Made by a program: the position numbers and the translations under genes. A stretch of 64,000 nucleotides of DNA. It comes from Sphingobacterium sp. SRCM116780 (GTDB lineage Bacteria > Bacteroidota > Bacteroidia > Sphingobacteriales > Sphingobacteriaceae). The DNA is taken from contig NZ_CP090446.1 in assembly GCF_021442025.1 (NCBI RefSeq), positions 434,001-498,000 on the forward strand. Direction: 5' to 3'. The notes under the pieces were generated by a model, which saw only the letters and a list, made by a program, of their open reading frames with translations, did not search any database and was not told where the DNA came from. How positions within the stretch are numbered: the stretch's first letter is position 1; the number at the start of each line of letters is the position of its first letter. Of this stretch, positions 47,948-56,611 are shown piece by piece.

Positions 47948-48259
47948 AATGTTCCTTTGATAAATTTAGACAGGGATGCAGGAAATCTTGATATTCCACA
48001 AAAATATTTTCGAATTTAATTTACGAATGTGAATAGCTGTTTAGTCATCATAGTAATTGTGCTTTTTTGTCTTTATCTTAGTGCTGGTGTATTGCTATAA
48101 AACCATATTTTAGCGCGCTTATTCAATTACAATAGGATGCTATATGGGATAGAAAGTCAAGATGAAATCATAGGATTGTTGCACAGTAAATACTACTTTC
48201 AACAGGAAGATAAGGAGCTTGATGAGATACATTAAAGTAAAAATAGACGTATATAAAGC
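47948..48259. other. Divergent intergenic region before recN
   Basis: No supported gene. A 32-codon frame at 48137-48235 has no recognisable product. An imperfect dyad GCTA...TAGC (48094-48114) vaguely resembles the dinB/dnaE operator but has different spacing, so it is not called. Confidence 0.4.
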
Positions 48260-49927
48260 ATGTTAGCGAGATTAGATATTAAGAATTACGCATTAATTGA
48301 CGAGTTATCCATTCAGTTTGATAAGGGATTAAATATGATCACTGGGGAAACTGGTGCTGGAAAGTCCATTATCATGGGCGCATTATCTCTTATTTTAGGA
48401 AGTAGAATTGAAGGAAAGTACTTTTTCAATCAAGATAAAAAATGTAGCATTGAAGGGTTGTTTCAAATCGAAGCATATGATTTAAAGAAGTTTTTTCAAG
48501 ATCATGATTTAGATTATGAGAAAGAAACAATTATTCGGCGTGAAATTAGTGTAGATGGAAAATCACGTGCATTTGTAAATGATTCTCCAGTCACATTAGC
48601 TATTCTCAAAAGTTTGGGAGAAAAGCTGATTGATATTCATTCCCAACATGCAACATTACAGATCAATACCGAAGAATTTCAATTCTTGGTCGTCGATAAT
48701 GTCGCTAAAGCCTCATCCTTAAAAGAGAACTATTTAATTTCTTTTCTAAGCTACAGAAAAGTAAAAAGTGAATTAAAAAAAATAAAAGAACTCGCGAAGC
48801 AAGCGCATGCTGAGGCTGATTTCAATCAGTTTCAATTTGATGAACTCCATCAAGCACAACTGTTGCCTGATGAACAAAAGGAACTAGAAGCGGAACAACA
48901 ACAATTAGAAAATGCCGAAGAGATAAAAAGAGGCTTAGTGGCAGCTCTTCATATCCTGGAAGAGCAGGAACAAAATGTGGTATTGCAGTTGAAAGAATCA
49001 TTAGGACACTTGGATACCGTCTCTCCCTACTTAACCGCATTACCAGAGTTAACAAATCGACTTCGAAGTGTTTGGATCGAAACAAAGGATATTGCTGCAG
49101 AAGTCAGCCATTTGGAACAAGAAACAAACTTAGATCAAGGAAAACTAACATTGATCAATGAACGATTAAGTTTGATCTATAATCTCCAAAAAAAGCATCA
49201 TGTCGATACAGTAGAAGAACTATTGGCTATTCAAGAAGCATTAGAGCAAAAATTAATGGATGTCAGTTCCCAAGACGAGCGCATAATAGTACTTGAGCAA
49301 GAATTAGCAGAAACGTATCAAAACACCGTTAACATAGGAAAAGAATTAACAACATTGCGTAAGAAAGCACTACCTCAGATTGAAAAACATGTAGTATCCG
49401 TTTTAGCTGAAGTGGGAATGCCCAATGCTAAACTGGAAATTGCCTTACAAGATTTACCAGATAACGAATTTAAGGAAAATGGGATGAATAGTATCCAATT
49501 CTTATTTTCTGCAAATAAAGGGCAAGAATTGCAAGCCATCCACAAGGTTGCATCAGGAGGAGAGTTGTCGCGTGTTATGCTGGCCATTAAATCATTGGTA
49601 GCAGAAAGCTCTGCCTTACCTACCATTATCTTTGATGAAATTGATACGGGTATTTCGGGTGAAGTAGCCTTAAAAGTAGGCGAAATCATGGAACGTTTGT
49701 CGCATAATATGCAAGTAATTGCCATTTCTCATTTACCACAAATAGCCTCAAAAGGATTCGCCCATTTTAAAGTGTATAAAATTGATGAAGGAGATAAAAC
49801 GAAATCTAATATTGTCCTTTTAAACCAAGAAGAGCGGATCAAAGAAATTGCACAGATGTTGAGTGGAGCCAAACCAACTCCTGCTGCATTAGAACATGCA
49901 AAAGCTTTGTTAAACATTGTAGAATAG
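48260..49927 (+). CDS. recN: DNA repair protein RecN
   Basis: SMC-like ATPase of double-strand-break repair, 555 residues, usual length. Walker A GETGAGKS in the N-terminal lobe (about residues 30-37), long coiled-coil arms (about 155-350, Gln/Glu/Leu rich), then the ABC signature ASGGELSRVMLAIKSL and Walker B PTIIFDEIDTGISG in the C-terminal lobe. The N-terminus MLARLDIKNYALIDELSIQFDKGLN is the standard RecN start. Downstream lies the tandem hairpin repeat carrying the IS110 insertion, so that repeat is in the 3' intergenic space and recN is intact. Confidence 0.96.
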   Translation: MLARLDIKNYALIDELSIQFDKGLNMITGETGAGKSIIMGALSLILGSRIEGKYFFNQDKKCSIEGLFQIEAYDLKKFFQDHDLDYEKETIIRREISVDGKSRAFVNDSPVTLAILKSLGEKLIDIHSQHATLQINTEEFQFLVVDNVAKASSLKENYLISFLSYRKVKSELKKIKELAKQAHAEADFNQFQFDELHQAQLLPDEQKELEAEQQQLENAEEIKRGLVAALHILEEQEQNVVLQLKESLGHLDTVSPYLTALPELTNRLRSVWIETKDIAAEVSHLEQETNLDQGKLTLINERLSLIYNLQKKHHVDTVEELLAIQEALEQKLMDVSSQDERIIVLEQELAETYQNTVNIGKELTTLRKKALPQIEKHVVSVLAEVGMPNAKLEIALQDLPDNEFKENGMNSIQFLFSANKGQELQAIHKVASGGELSRVMLAIKSLVAESSALPTIIFDEIDTGISGEVALKVGEIMERLSHNMQVIAISHLPQIASKGFAHFKVYKIDEGDKTKSNIVLLNQEERIKEIAQMLSGAKPTPAALEHAKALLNIVE

Positions 49928-50008
49928 CGTTTTATTGTTTGATAGTTGAAATAAAGAAAAAAGGAGTAATGGGATGGTAAGATGGTTTTTATTTCATCGG
50001 TACTGCTC

Positions 50009-50170
50009 TATTCCCAGACGGAGTCTTTGTTTTTATATGGATTTAAGTGGCCGTTGAAAAAACGAACACTTAAACCAGATGGGAAAAATTTTTGGATATT
50101 GAACATTTCTTTATATTGAAGAGACAGTACCATATTCTGCACGTATATTAAACAAAAAATGCCCTCTCTA
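50009..50170 (+). repeat. Intact hairpin repeat unit 1
   Basis: Unit begins tattcccagacggagtcttt, then ttttatatggatttaagtg. The core is a hairpin TTTAAGTG (50042-50049), CGTT/AACG inner stem, CACTTAAA (50067-50074). The first 74 bases (50009-50082) differ at only 5 positions from the reconstructed second unit (50243-50272 joined to 51532 onward). Weaker similarity runs on to about 50166. This copy provides the unoccupied insertion site for the adjacent IS110 element. Confidence 0.8.
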
Positions 50171-50171
50171 G

Positions 50172-50198
50172 TTTAAGTGTTCCGAAGGGTCACTTAAA
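50172..50198. repeat. Third TTTAAGTG/CACTTAAA hairpin
   Basis: Same 8-bp arms as the repeat-unit hairpin, with a different, partly self-pairing loop. It lies between repeat unit 1 and the interrupted unit 2. Confidence 0.55.
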
Positions 50199-50242
50199 TT
50201 CTCTTTTAAACCAAGGTCTCCAGACCAGAATTTATGTACCAT

Positions 50243-50272
50243 TATTCCCAGACAGAGTCTTTGGTTTTATAT
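50243..50272 (+). repeat. Left part of repeat unit 2, interrupted by IS110
   Basis: 30 bases matching 50009-50038 with two differences. Its continuation is found at 51530, on the far side of the IS element. Confidence 0.85.
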
Positions 50273-50277
50273 ATACT

Positions 50278-51303
50278 CTAATAAAAAACAAGTTTTTTTT
50301 CACTTTTTCTGGAGCTTCCCATGTTATTTTTTTCTCTTGGATCAATACATAAGTACTCAGGACTGTATATTGTCTTGCTGATCACTACGCTGTAAATCGT
50401 TCTCAATAATTTGTTCATGACATTGTTCATGATTAAGTAATGATGTTTCCCCTCCAGCTTCTTGTGCTGATAATATAGGTTATATTCCTTATTATGTTTA
50501 ATAGCTGATTTTGCCCCCATATACAGTAAGCATTTAAGGTCTTTATCGGCGAAGGAACTTGTCTTGGATTTACCCATCATGTTGCCAGAAGCGTTCGGGA
50601 ATGGACACACACCTGCATAAGAGGCCACCTTTCTCGCTGTATCAATCACTTGGAAATTCCCTGTTTTTATGATCAGATCGGTAGCGATCACAGGTCCAAT
50701 TCCTTTGACAGAAGTAGCAAGAAGATAGTTTTGTTCCAACTCGGCATCATTCTTAATGATGGTATACATTTCATTTTCTGCCCTGGTGATCTGAGCATCT
50801 AGTGTATCTAATGCTTTCTGCAACAAAGTGTTTGACACTATACTTTGCATGGGCATTAGCCCTTTTGAATGGGCTCCCGTCTGTAATTCTTTTCGGGCTT
50901 TGACCATTTGACTACGAAGAGTATACAGCTGCTTTAGCTCCAGGATGTTTTCATTTTGATATTCCTTAAAAGATAACCTGTCATAGAAACGCTCCCCATA
51001 TTCTCTTAACCCTCTAGCGTCAATTGGGTCAGATTTCCCTTTCATCAAACCAAGGCTATGTTTGAGCGTATAGCCTGGAACCAATGCGATGGAAATATCG
51101 TATTGGTTGCACAAAAACACTAATAAGTCGCCGTAAGTTCCAGTGTTTTCTGCACATAGCACCGCGTCCGAACGTATTGTCGATAGAAAGTTCGATATAC
51201 CTGATAATACGTTTTTCACTACTTTGTTCTTTTGTTTTCCGTCTACGTCAATAAAGTTTACATCAAACTTGTCTTTTGACAGATCTATTCCATATACTTG
51301 CAT
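50278..51303 (-). CDS. IS110-family transposase (bridge-RNA-guided recombinase)
   Basis: 341 residues, full length. The N-terminal RuvC-like DEDD domain shows D6 in GIDLSKDKFDV, Glu in CAENTGTYGD, and the D-x2-D pair in GKSDPIDARGLREY. A coiled-coil linker follows (TLRSQMVKARKELQTG). The C-terminal Transposase_20 domain starts near LATSVKGIGPVIATDLI and has the catalytic-serine region YAGVCPFPNASGNMMGKS. Having the structured leader upstream of the gene, not downstream, places it with the IS110 group rather than IS1111. The last residues lie almost at the element end. Confidence 0.95.
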   Translation of the reverse strand: MQVYGIDLSKDKFDVNFIDVDGKQKNKVVKNVLSGISNFLSTIRSDAVLCAENTGTYGDLLVFLCNQYDISIALVPGYTLKHSLGLMKGKSDPIDARGLREYGERFYDRLSFKEYQNENILELKQLYTLRSQMVKARKELQTGAHSKGLMPMQSIVSNTLLQKALDTLDAQITRAENEMYTIIKNDAELEQNYLLATSVKGIGPVIATDLIIKTGNFQVIDTARKVASYAGVCPFPNASGNMMGKSKTSSFADKDLKCLLYMGAKSAIKHNKEYNLYYQHKKLEGKHHYLIMNNVMNKLLRTIYSVVISKTIYSPEYLCIDPREKNNMGSSRKSEKKLVFY

Positions 51304-51324
51304 AAAGTAATAATTTATGCTCCA

Positions 51325-51454
51325 AATTGAGTGGCTAAAATCGTGATAATGGGTTCTGCCCTAAATACTCTCTGGCTTTGACTCAATTAATCTGCTGTCC
51401 TTAATATATAAACTAGGTTCTGCCTTTTTGGATTTCTAAGTTAACGCAGCAGAT
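51325..51454 (-). ncRNA. Predicted bridge RNA of the IS110 element
   Basis: On the minus strand two consecutive stem-loops are seen. Loop 1 is closed by ATCTGCTG/CAGCAGAT (51447-51454 with 51390-51397, 49-base loop) and loop 2 by AATTGAGT/ACTCAATT (51381-51388 with 51325-51332, 48-base loop). Each loop contains GGCAGAACC. Loop 1 carries AAATCCA (51429-51435), identical to the left target, and TTTATAT (51406-51412), complementary to core plus right target. Loop 2 carries AGAGTAT (51365-51371), identical to the element's right end, and ACGAT (51340-51344), complementary to core plus left end. This is the expected target-loop then donor-loop order. Confidence 0.75.
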
Positions 51455-51529
51455 GGAGCTTTTCATGCCAAGATAGTATTTCAAGATATTAGTTTCTTAC
51501 TCTCTTTTTATTTCTAGTACAAACTAACG

Positions 51530-51656
51530 ATGGATTTAAGTGACCGTTGAAGGAACGAACACTTAAACCAGATGGAAATCGCTTGGATATTTAAAGAAGA
51601 TGAGTTATCATAATATGCTATAAAACAAGAAATGCCTCTTTTATGAGGCATTTTTC
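51530..51656 (+). repeat. Right part of repeat unit 2, after the IS110 insertion
   Basis: Begins ATggatttaagtg and continues with the same hairpin as unit 1 (TTTAAGTG...CACTTAAA, cgttgaaggaacg loop). It ends in the aaatgcctc/gaggcattt hairpin. Joined to 50243-50272 it regenerates a complete unit. Confidence 0.8.
51630..51655 (-). terminator. Terminator of the 136-residue lipoprotein gene
   Basis: Stem aaatgcctc / gaggcattt with a 6-base loop; T-rich in both directions. 17 bases after the stop codon on the minus strand. Confidence 0.7.
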
Positions 51657-51672
51657 GTTATCGCAATGCTAT

Positions 51673-52083
51673 TTACTGTACGAAATCAGCCTCAGTTAAA
51701 GTAACTTTAACGAAAACATGATTAGGTACATTAATAGTTGTTCCATTTTCAAAAATAGGATCTTGTGCATAGATTCTTACAGAACCAGTTGTATAATCGT
51801 AGTTGTAAGATACACCATCAATGGTTGCTGGTAAAGCATTATAAGTTTGTTCATTATCAAAACTCATTGCTAATGTTACCACACCTTGGTCAACATAATA
51901 ATTACTCAACTCAGGTACATCTAAGTCTACATATTTATCTTTTGAAGAATTTGCCTTCCATTGATTTGCAGTTCTTTCATAAACCATCGTCTTCGAGACA
52001 GGAGTTACATATTCTTTCGTGCAAGAACTGAAGGAAGTTAAGGTTGCACTACCTATTAATAGGGCTAATAAAAGTCTTTTCAT
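51673..52083 (-). CDS. Small lipoprotein, function unknown
   Basis: 136 residues with a lipoprotein signal (MKRLLLALLIGSATLTSFSSC, Cys 21). The mature part is beta-rich (KTMVYERTANQWKANSSKDKYVDLDVPELSNYYVDQGVVTLAMSF...) and has no catalytic motif. It resembles small envelope lipoproteins common in Sphingobacteriaceae, whose role is not known to me. It has a good promoter and its own terminator. Confidence 0.8.
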   Translation of the reverse strand: MKRLLLALLIGSATLTSFSSCTKEYVTPVSKTMVYERTANQWKANSSKDKYVDLDVPELSNYYVDQGVVTLAMSFDNEQTYNALPATIDGVSYNYDYTTGSVRIYAQDPIFENGTTINVPNHVFVKVTLTEADFVQ

Positions 52084-52121
52084 ATTGCTAATTTTTGAGT
52101 TGTTTCTTGTTAGACACCTTA

Positions 52122-52152
52122 TAAACGTAAAAGTTTAACATTTGTGTACAAA
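52122..52152 (-). promoter_or_regulatory. Promoter of the small lipoprotein gene
   Basis: On the minus strand TTTG (52149-52152), 19-base spacer, TACGTTTA (52122-52129), one mismatch to TAnnTTTG. The start codon is 38 bases downstream. Confidence 0.5.
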
Positions 52153-52162
52153 TAATAAACAA

Positions 52163-52188
52163 AAAATGCACCACGAATGGTGCATTTT
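52163..52188 (-). terminator. clpC terminator
   Basis: Perfect 11-bp stem (aaaatgcacca / tggtgcatttt). On the transcribed strand the loop is UUCG, and a run of U follows. 22 bases after the clpC stop. Confidence 0.85.
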
Positions 52189-52209
52189 ATAAAAAAAGTA
52201 AAAAAACTA

Positions 52210-54744
52210 TTAATCTTCTTTTTTATCAGCAGGTTCGATTGGTCTTTCTGACCGATCCGCAATGACCTCTATTTCTTTGGTTTCTGGATTTAAATCCACT
52301 TTTAGACGATCTCCAGATTTAACATCACCTTTCAAGATTTCTTCAGCAATAGGATCTTCTAAATATTTTTGAATCGCCCGTTTTAATGGACGTGCTCCAA
52401 AATTAGTGTCATATCCTTTCTCTGCAATAAAATCTTTAGCAGTATCTGTCAATTCGATGCTGTAACCTAAATCTGTAATTCGACCGAAAAGAGATTTTAA
52501 TTCAATATCAATGATTTTGAAGATATTCTCTTTCGATAATGAGTTGAATACAATGACATCATCAATACGATTTAAGAACTCAGGAGCGAAAGCACGTTTC
52601 AACGCTGTCTCAATCACCGTTCTGGAATGTGTATCCGCTTGCGTTGTTTTCGCTGCAGTATTAAAACCAACACCTTGACCAAATTCTTTTAATTGACGAG
52701 CACCGATATTCGAAGTCATTATGATGATGGTATTTCTAAAATCAACTTTACGACCTAAGCTATCTGTTAATTGTCCTTCATCTAATACTTGCAACAATAA
52801 GTTGAAAACATCAGGATGCGCTTTTTCAATTTCATCCAGTAAGATGACAGCATAAGGTTTACGACGAACTTTCTCGGTTAATTGTCCACCTTCTTCATAA
52901 CCCACATATCCTGGAGGCGCTCCCACTAAGCGTGAGATGGCAAATTTCTCCATATACTCACTCATGTCGATTTGAATCAATGCATCATCAGAGTCAAACA
53001 TAAAACGTGCTAACTCTTTTGCCAATTCTGTTTTACCAACACCAGTAGGACCTAAGAATATGAAAGAACCAATTGGTTTTTTCGGGTCTTTTAATCCTGC
53101 ACGCGTACGTTGAATAGCTTTCACTAATTTTTGTACAGCATCATCTTGACCGATGATTCTGTTTTTCATTAGATCTCCCATATTCAATAGCTTTTGGCTA
53201 TCTGTTTGGTTAACCCGTTGTACAGGAATACCTGTCATCATCGAAACGACTTCTGCAACATTATCTTCTGTTACGACATAACGTTTCGCTTTTGTCTCTT
53301 CTTCCCAAGCAATTTTTTCACGATCCAGCTCTTCCAAAAGTTTCTTCTCTGTATCACGAAGTTTAGCCGCTTCTTCATATTTCTGACTGCGAACAACACG
53401 ATTCTTCTCTAATTTGATCTCTTCGATTTTCTCTTCGATATCAATAATGGTTTGAGGAACATGAATGTTTGTTAGATGCACACGAGAACCAGCCTCATCC
53501 AATGCATCAATTGCCTTATCAGGTAAGAAACGATCCGTGATATAACGAGTTGTTAAGCTTACACATGCTTCAATAGCTTCAGGAGTATAATTAACATTAT
53601 GATGTTCTTCGTATTTTTCTTTGATACGATTCAAAATCTCGATACTCTCATCATATGTCGCAGGCTCTATAGTCACGCGTTGGAAACGACGATCTAAAGC
53701 ACCATCTTTTTCAATATATTGACGATATTCATCTAATGTGGTTGCCCCTATACATTGAATTTCTCCTCTTGCTAAAGCCGGTTTGAACATATTAGATGCA
53801 TCTAGTGAACCTGAAGCTCCACCAGCACCAACAATCGTATGAATTTCATCGATGAATAAAATAACATCTGGAGATTTCTCCAACTCATTCATCACCGCTT
53901 TCATACGTTCTTCAAACTGACCACGGTATTTTGTACCAGCAACTAATGATGCTAAATCTAACGTAACAACACGCTTGTTAAATAAAACACGTGATACTTT
54001 ACGTTGCACAATCCGTAACGCTAGTCCCTCTGCAATAGCCGACTTACCAACACCAGGTTCACCGATCAACAAAGGATTATTTTTCTTACGACGCGATAGA
54101 ATCTGAGACACACGCTCAATTTCTTTCTCGCGCCCCACGATCGGATCCAGACGACCTTCCTCCGCAGCCTTTGTTAAATCACGGCCAAAGTTATCTAAAA
54201 CCGGAGTCTTAGATTTGATGTCCGATACTTTCTTCGGTTGAATAAATTGCTCTTCTTCAGGATAATCATCATCACCTGTAGATGACCCTGGAGCCTCATC
54301 ACGAATAGTCGTTTTATTTTGTTCTACCTCTGCCTTGAAGACATCATAACTCACTTGATATTGTTGTAAGATTTGAGAAGCGATATTATCTTCATCCCTC
54401 AAAATTGCTAACAATAAGTGTTCTGTTCCTATGATTTCACTTTTAAAAATCTTCGCTTCTAAATATGTGATTTTAAGTACTTTTTCTGCTTGTTTAGTCA
54501 ATGGCATATTGCCAATAGGAGCGCGAGATACAGCTGAACTTTTTACAGCTTCCTCTACAGATTGGCGCAAAGCAGCAGTATCAATCCCAATATTTTTTAG
54601 GATTTTTATTGCCATCCCATCACCCTCACGAATTAAACCTAACAACAAATGTTCTGTGCCAATATAATCGTGACGCAATCTCAAAGCCTCTTCTCTACTG
54701 TACGATATGACATCTTTTACGCGCGGTGAAAATTTTGCTTCCAT
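52210..54744 (-). CDS. clpC: ATP-dependent Clp protease ATP-binding subunit ClpC
   Basis: Hsp100 unfoldase, 844 residues, that delivers proteins to ClpP. Two N-terminal Clp repeats (about 1-140, YIGTEHLLLGLIREGDG and IIGTEHLLLAILRDEDN). First AAA+ module with Walker A GEPGVGKSA and Walker B VILFIDEIHT. Middle region with a UVR-like segment (RSQKYEEAAKLRDTEKKLLEELDREK). Second AAA+ module with GPTGVGKTEL and VILLDEIEKAHPDVFNLLLQVLDEG. The ClpP-docking tripeptide VGF is present in FGQGVGFN. The M-domain is short, which fits ClpC rather than ClpB. No McsA/McsB or CtsR genes are adjacent. Confidence 0.95.
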   Translation of the reverse strand: MEAKFSPRVKDVISYSREEALRLRHDYIGTEHLLLGLIREGDGMAIKILKNIGIDTAALRQSVEEAVKSSAVSRAPIGNMPLTKQAEKVLKITYLEAKIFKSEIIGTEHLLLAILRDEDNIASQILQQYQVSYDVFKAEVEQNKTTIRDEAPGSSTGDDDYPEEEQFIQPKKVSDIKSKTPVLDNFGRDLTKAAEEGRLDPIVGREKEIERVSQILSRRKKNNPLLIGEPGVGKSAIAEGLALRIVQRKVSRVLFNKRVVTLDLASLVAGTKYRGQFEERMKAVMNELEKSPDVILFIDEIHTIVGAGGASGSLDASNMFKPALARGEIQCIGATTLDEYRQYIEKDGALDRRFQRVTIEPATYDESIEILNRIKEKYEEHHNVNYTPEAIEACVSLTTRYITDRFLPDKAIDALDEAGSRVHLTNIHVPQTIIDIEEKIEEIKLEKNRVVRSQKYEEAAKLRDTEKKLLEELDREKIAWEEETKAKRYVVTEDNVAEVVSMMTGIPVQRVNQTDSQKLLNMGDLMKNRIIGQDDAVQKLVKAIQRTRAGLKDPKKPIGSFIFLGPTGVGKTELAKELARFMFDSDDALIQIDMSEYMEKFAISRLVGAPPGYVGYEEGGQLTEKVRRKPYAVILLDEIEKAHPDVFNLLLQVLDEGQLTDSLGRKVDFRNTIIIMTSNIGARQLKEFGQGVGFNTAAKTTQADTHSRTVIETALKRAFAPEFLNRIDDVIVFNSLSKENIFKIIDIELKSLFGRITDLGYSIELTDTAKDFIAEKGYDTNFGARPLKRAIQKYLEDPIAEEILKGDVKSGDRLKVDLNPETKEIEVIADRSERPIEPADKKED

Positions 54745-54880
54745 GTAATTTACCTTTCTTTTAATGACTAAGAATACTATAAATGTAATGAATTTAGTTT
54801 ATCAATTCTTAATCTTTTCGTAATATTTATCAACAATTAAGCCATGCTACAAAATCGATCAAAATGTCAGTATAAAACTT

Positions 54881-54888
54881 TACATTTG
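54881..54888 (+). promoter_or_regulatory. Candidate -7 box of the ettA-kinase-regulator operon
   Basis: Perfect TAnnTTTG (TACATTTG) 37 bases before the ettA ATG. No -33 TTTG was found at standard spacing. Confidence 0.4.
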
Positions 54889-54925
54889 TGTTTATTTATC
54901 CCAAAAACAAAGTATAATAGATAGT

Positions 54926-56608
54926 ATGTCAGACGAAAAAATAATCTTTTCAATGGCGGGTGTCAACAAAATTTATCCGCCTCAAAAACAAGTTTTAAAA
55001 AATATTTATCTGTCTTTTTTCTATGGAGCAAAGATTGGTGTAATCGGTCTCAATGGTTCTGGAAAATCATCATTATTGAAAATAATTGCTGGTTTAGATA
55101 AATCCTTTCAAGGGGAAGTAGTTTTTTCTCCAGGTTATTCTGTAGGTTATTTAGCGCAAGAACCGATATTAGACCCCGAAAAAACTGTTCTCCAAATTGT
55201 ACAAGAGGGTGTAGCAGAAATAACAGCTATTCTACAAGAATACGAAGCCATCAATGAAAAATTTGGATTGCCAGAAGTATACGAGAATGCAGATGAGATG
55301 GATAAACTGCTCGCAAGACAAGGTGAGTTGCAAGATATTATTGATGCGACAAATGCTTGGGAAATTGATTCCAAATTAGAACGTGCCATGGATGCGTTAA
55401 GATGTCCTGAACCGGATGCAAAAATTGCCAATTTGTCAGGAGGAGAACGTCGTCGTGTAGCCATGTGTCGTCTTTTATTGCAAGAACCAGATGTATTACT
55501 ATTAGATGAGCCGACCAACCACTTGGATGCGGAATCTATCGATTGGTTAGAACAACATTTAAAACAATACAAAGGAACGGTGATTGCAGTTACCCACGAT
55601 CGTTATTTCTTAGATAATGTGGCGGGGTGGATTTTGGAATTGGACCGTGGAGAAGGTATTCCATGGAAAGGGAATTATTCCTCTTGGTTAGATCAAAAAG
55701 CAAAACGCCTTGCGCAAGAAGAGAAAACAGAATCTAAACGCCAAAAAACATTAGAACGTGAATTGGAATGGGTACGCATGGCTCCAAAAGCTAGACATGC
55801 CAAATCAAAGGCTCGTTTGCATAATTATGAGAAATTAGCTTCAGAGGAAACGAAAGATCGGGAAGAAAAATTAGAATTATTCATTCCACCAGGACCTCGT
55901 TTAGGAAATGTGGTAATTGAAGCTAATCAGATTTCAAAATCTTATGGAGATCGTATTTTATTTGAAAATCTAAGTTTTTCACTTCCTCCAGCAGGTATTG
56001 TGGGCATCATTGGTCCCAACGGAGCAGGTAAAACGACTTTATTCCGTCTGATTACTGGGCAAGAGCAACCGGATACAGGTACTTTTAAAGTAGGAGAAAC
56101 AGTTGTTTTAGGATATGTCGATCAAAACCATGATGATCTGGATCCGGAGAAATCAGTTTGGGAAAATATTACAGAAGGAAATGATAATATTATGCTGGGT
56201 AATCGTTCTTCTAACTCGAGAGCTTATGTCTCTAAATTCAACTTTAATGGTGCTGACCAACAAAAGAAAGTTGGAGTTTTATCAGGAGGGGAGCGTAATC
56301 GTGTGCACTTAGCTATTACACTAAAGAAAAGTTCAAACGTATTGTTGCTGGATGAGCCAACCAATGATATTGATGTGAATACGTTACGTGCTTTGGAAGA
56401 AGGATTAGAGAATTTTGGAGGATGTGCTGTCGTCATCTCGCACGATAGATGGTTTCTAGATCGTATTTGTACACATATCTTGGCCTTTGAAGGTGATTCT
56501 CAAGTTTACTTTTTTGAAGGCAACTATTCCGAGTATGAAGAAAATAGAAAGAAACGACTTGGAGATGTCACGCCACATCGAATCAAATATAAAAAATTAG
56601 TCAAATAA
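54926..56608 (+). CDS. ettA: Energy-dependent translational throttle protein EttA (ABC-F)
   Basis: Soluble ABC-F ATPase, 560 residues, that binds the ribosomal E site and gates entry into elongation according to ATP/ADP. First ABC domain: GLNGSGKSS, LSGGERRRVAMCRLLL, LLLDEPTNHLDAES. The arm insertion (ILDPEKTVLQIVQEGVAEI...) and P-site-tRNA interaction linker (LERELEWVRMAPKARHAKSKARL) match EttA. Second ABC domain: GPNGAGKTT, LSGGERNRVHLA, LLLDEPTNDIDVNT. The N-terminus lacks membrane segments. A sensor kinase gene follows after 3 bases, so they are likely co-transcribed, although a functional link is not obvious. Confidence 0.95.
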   Translation: MSDEKIIFSMAGVNKIYPPQKQVLKNIYLSFFYGAKIGVIGLNGSGKSSLLKIIAGLDKSFQGEVVFSPGYSVGYLAQEPILDPEKTVLQIVQEGVAEITAILQEYEAINEKFGLPEVYENADEMDKLLARQGELQDIIDATNAWEIDSKLERAMDALRCPEPDAKIANLSGGERRRVAMCRLLLQEPDVLLLDEPTNHLDAESIDWLEQHLKQYKGTVIAVTHDRYFLDNVAGWILELDRGEGIPWKGNYSSWLDQKAKRLAQEEKTESKRQKTLERELEWVRMAPKARHAKSKARLHNYEKLASEETKDREEKLELFIPPGPRLGNVVIEANQISKSYGDRILFENLSFSLPPAGIVGIIGPNGAGKTTLFRLITGQEQPDTGTFKVGETVVLGYVDQNHDDLDPEKSVWENITEGNDNIMLGNRSSNSRAYVSKFNFNGADQQKKVGVLSGGERNRVHLAITLKKSSNVLLLDEPTNDIDVNTLRALEEGLENFGGCAVVISHDRWFLDRICTHILAFEGDSQVYFFEGNYSEYEENRKKRLGDVTPHRIKYKKLVK

Positions 56609-56611
56609 AAT

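Larger units (their letters stand above)
50273..51529 (-). mobile_element. IS110-family insertion sequence with both ends defined
   Basis: Element boundaries come from comparison with the intact repeat unit: unit 2 is broken after ...ttttatAT (50271-50272) and resumes at ATggattt (51530). The element is therefore about 1257 bases plus one copy of an AT core dinucleotide, with no terminal inverted repeats, as expected for IS110. It is oriented on the minus strand: left end 51529, bridge-RNA region 51325-51454, transposase 51303-50278, then only 5 bases of right end after the stop codon. The transposase frame is intact, so the copy may be active. Confidence 0.85.

Noticed and set aside
48094..48114. 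Dyad GCTA...TAGC before recN as a member of the dinB/dnaE operator family
   Set aside because: Half-site spacing is different and several positions do not pair; not convincing without more examples.
48137..48235. 32-codon frame upstream of recN
   Set aside because: Short, no promoter or family resemblance, and lies in an otherwise non-coding divergent region.
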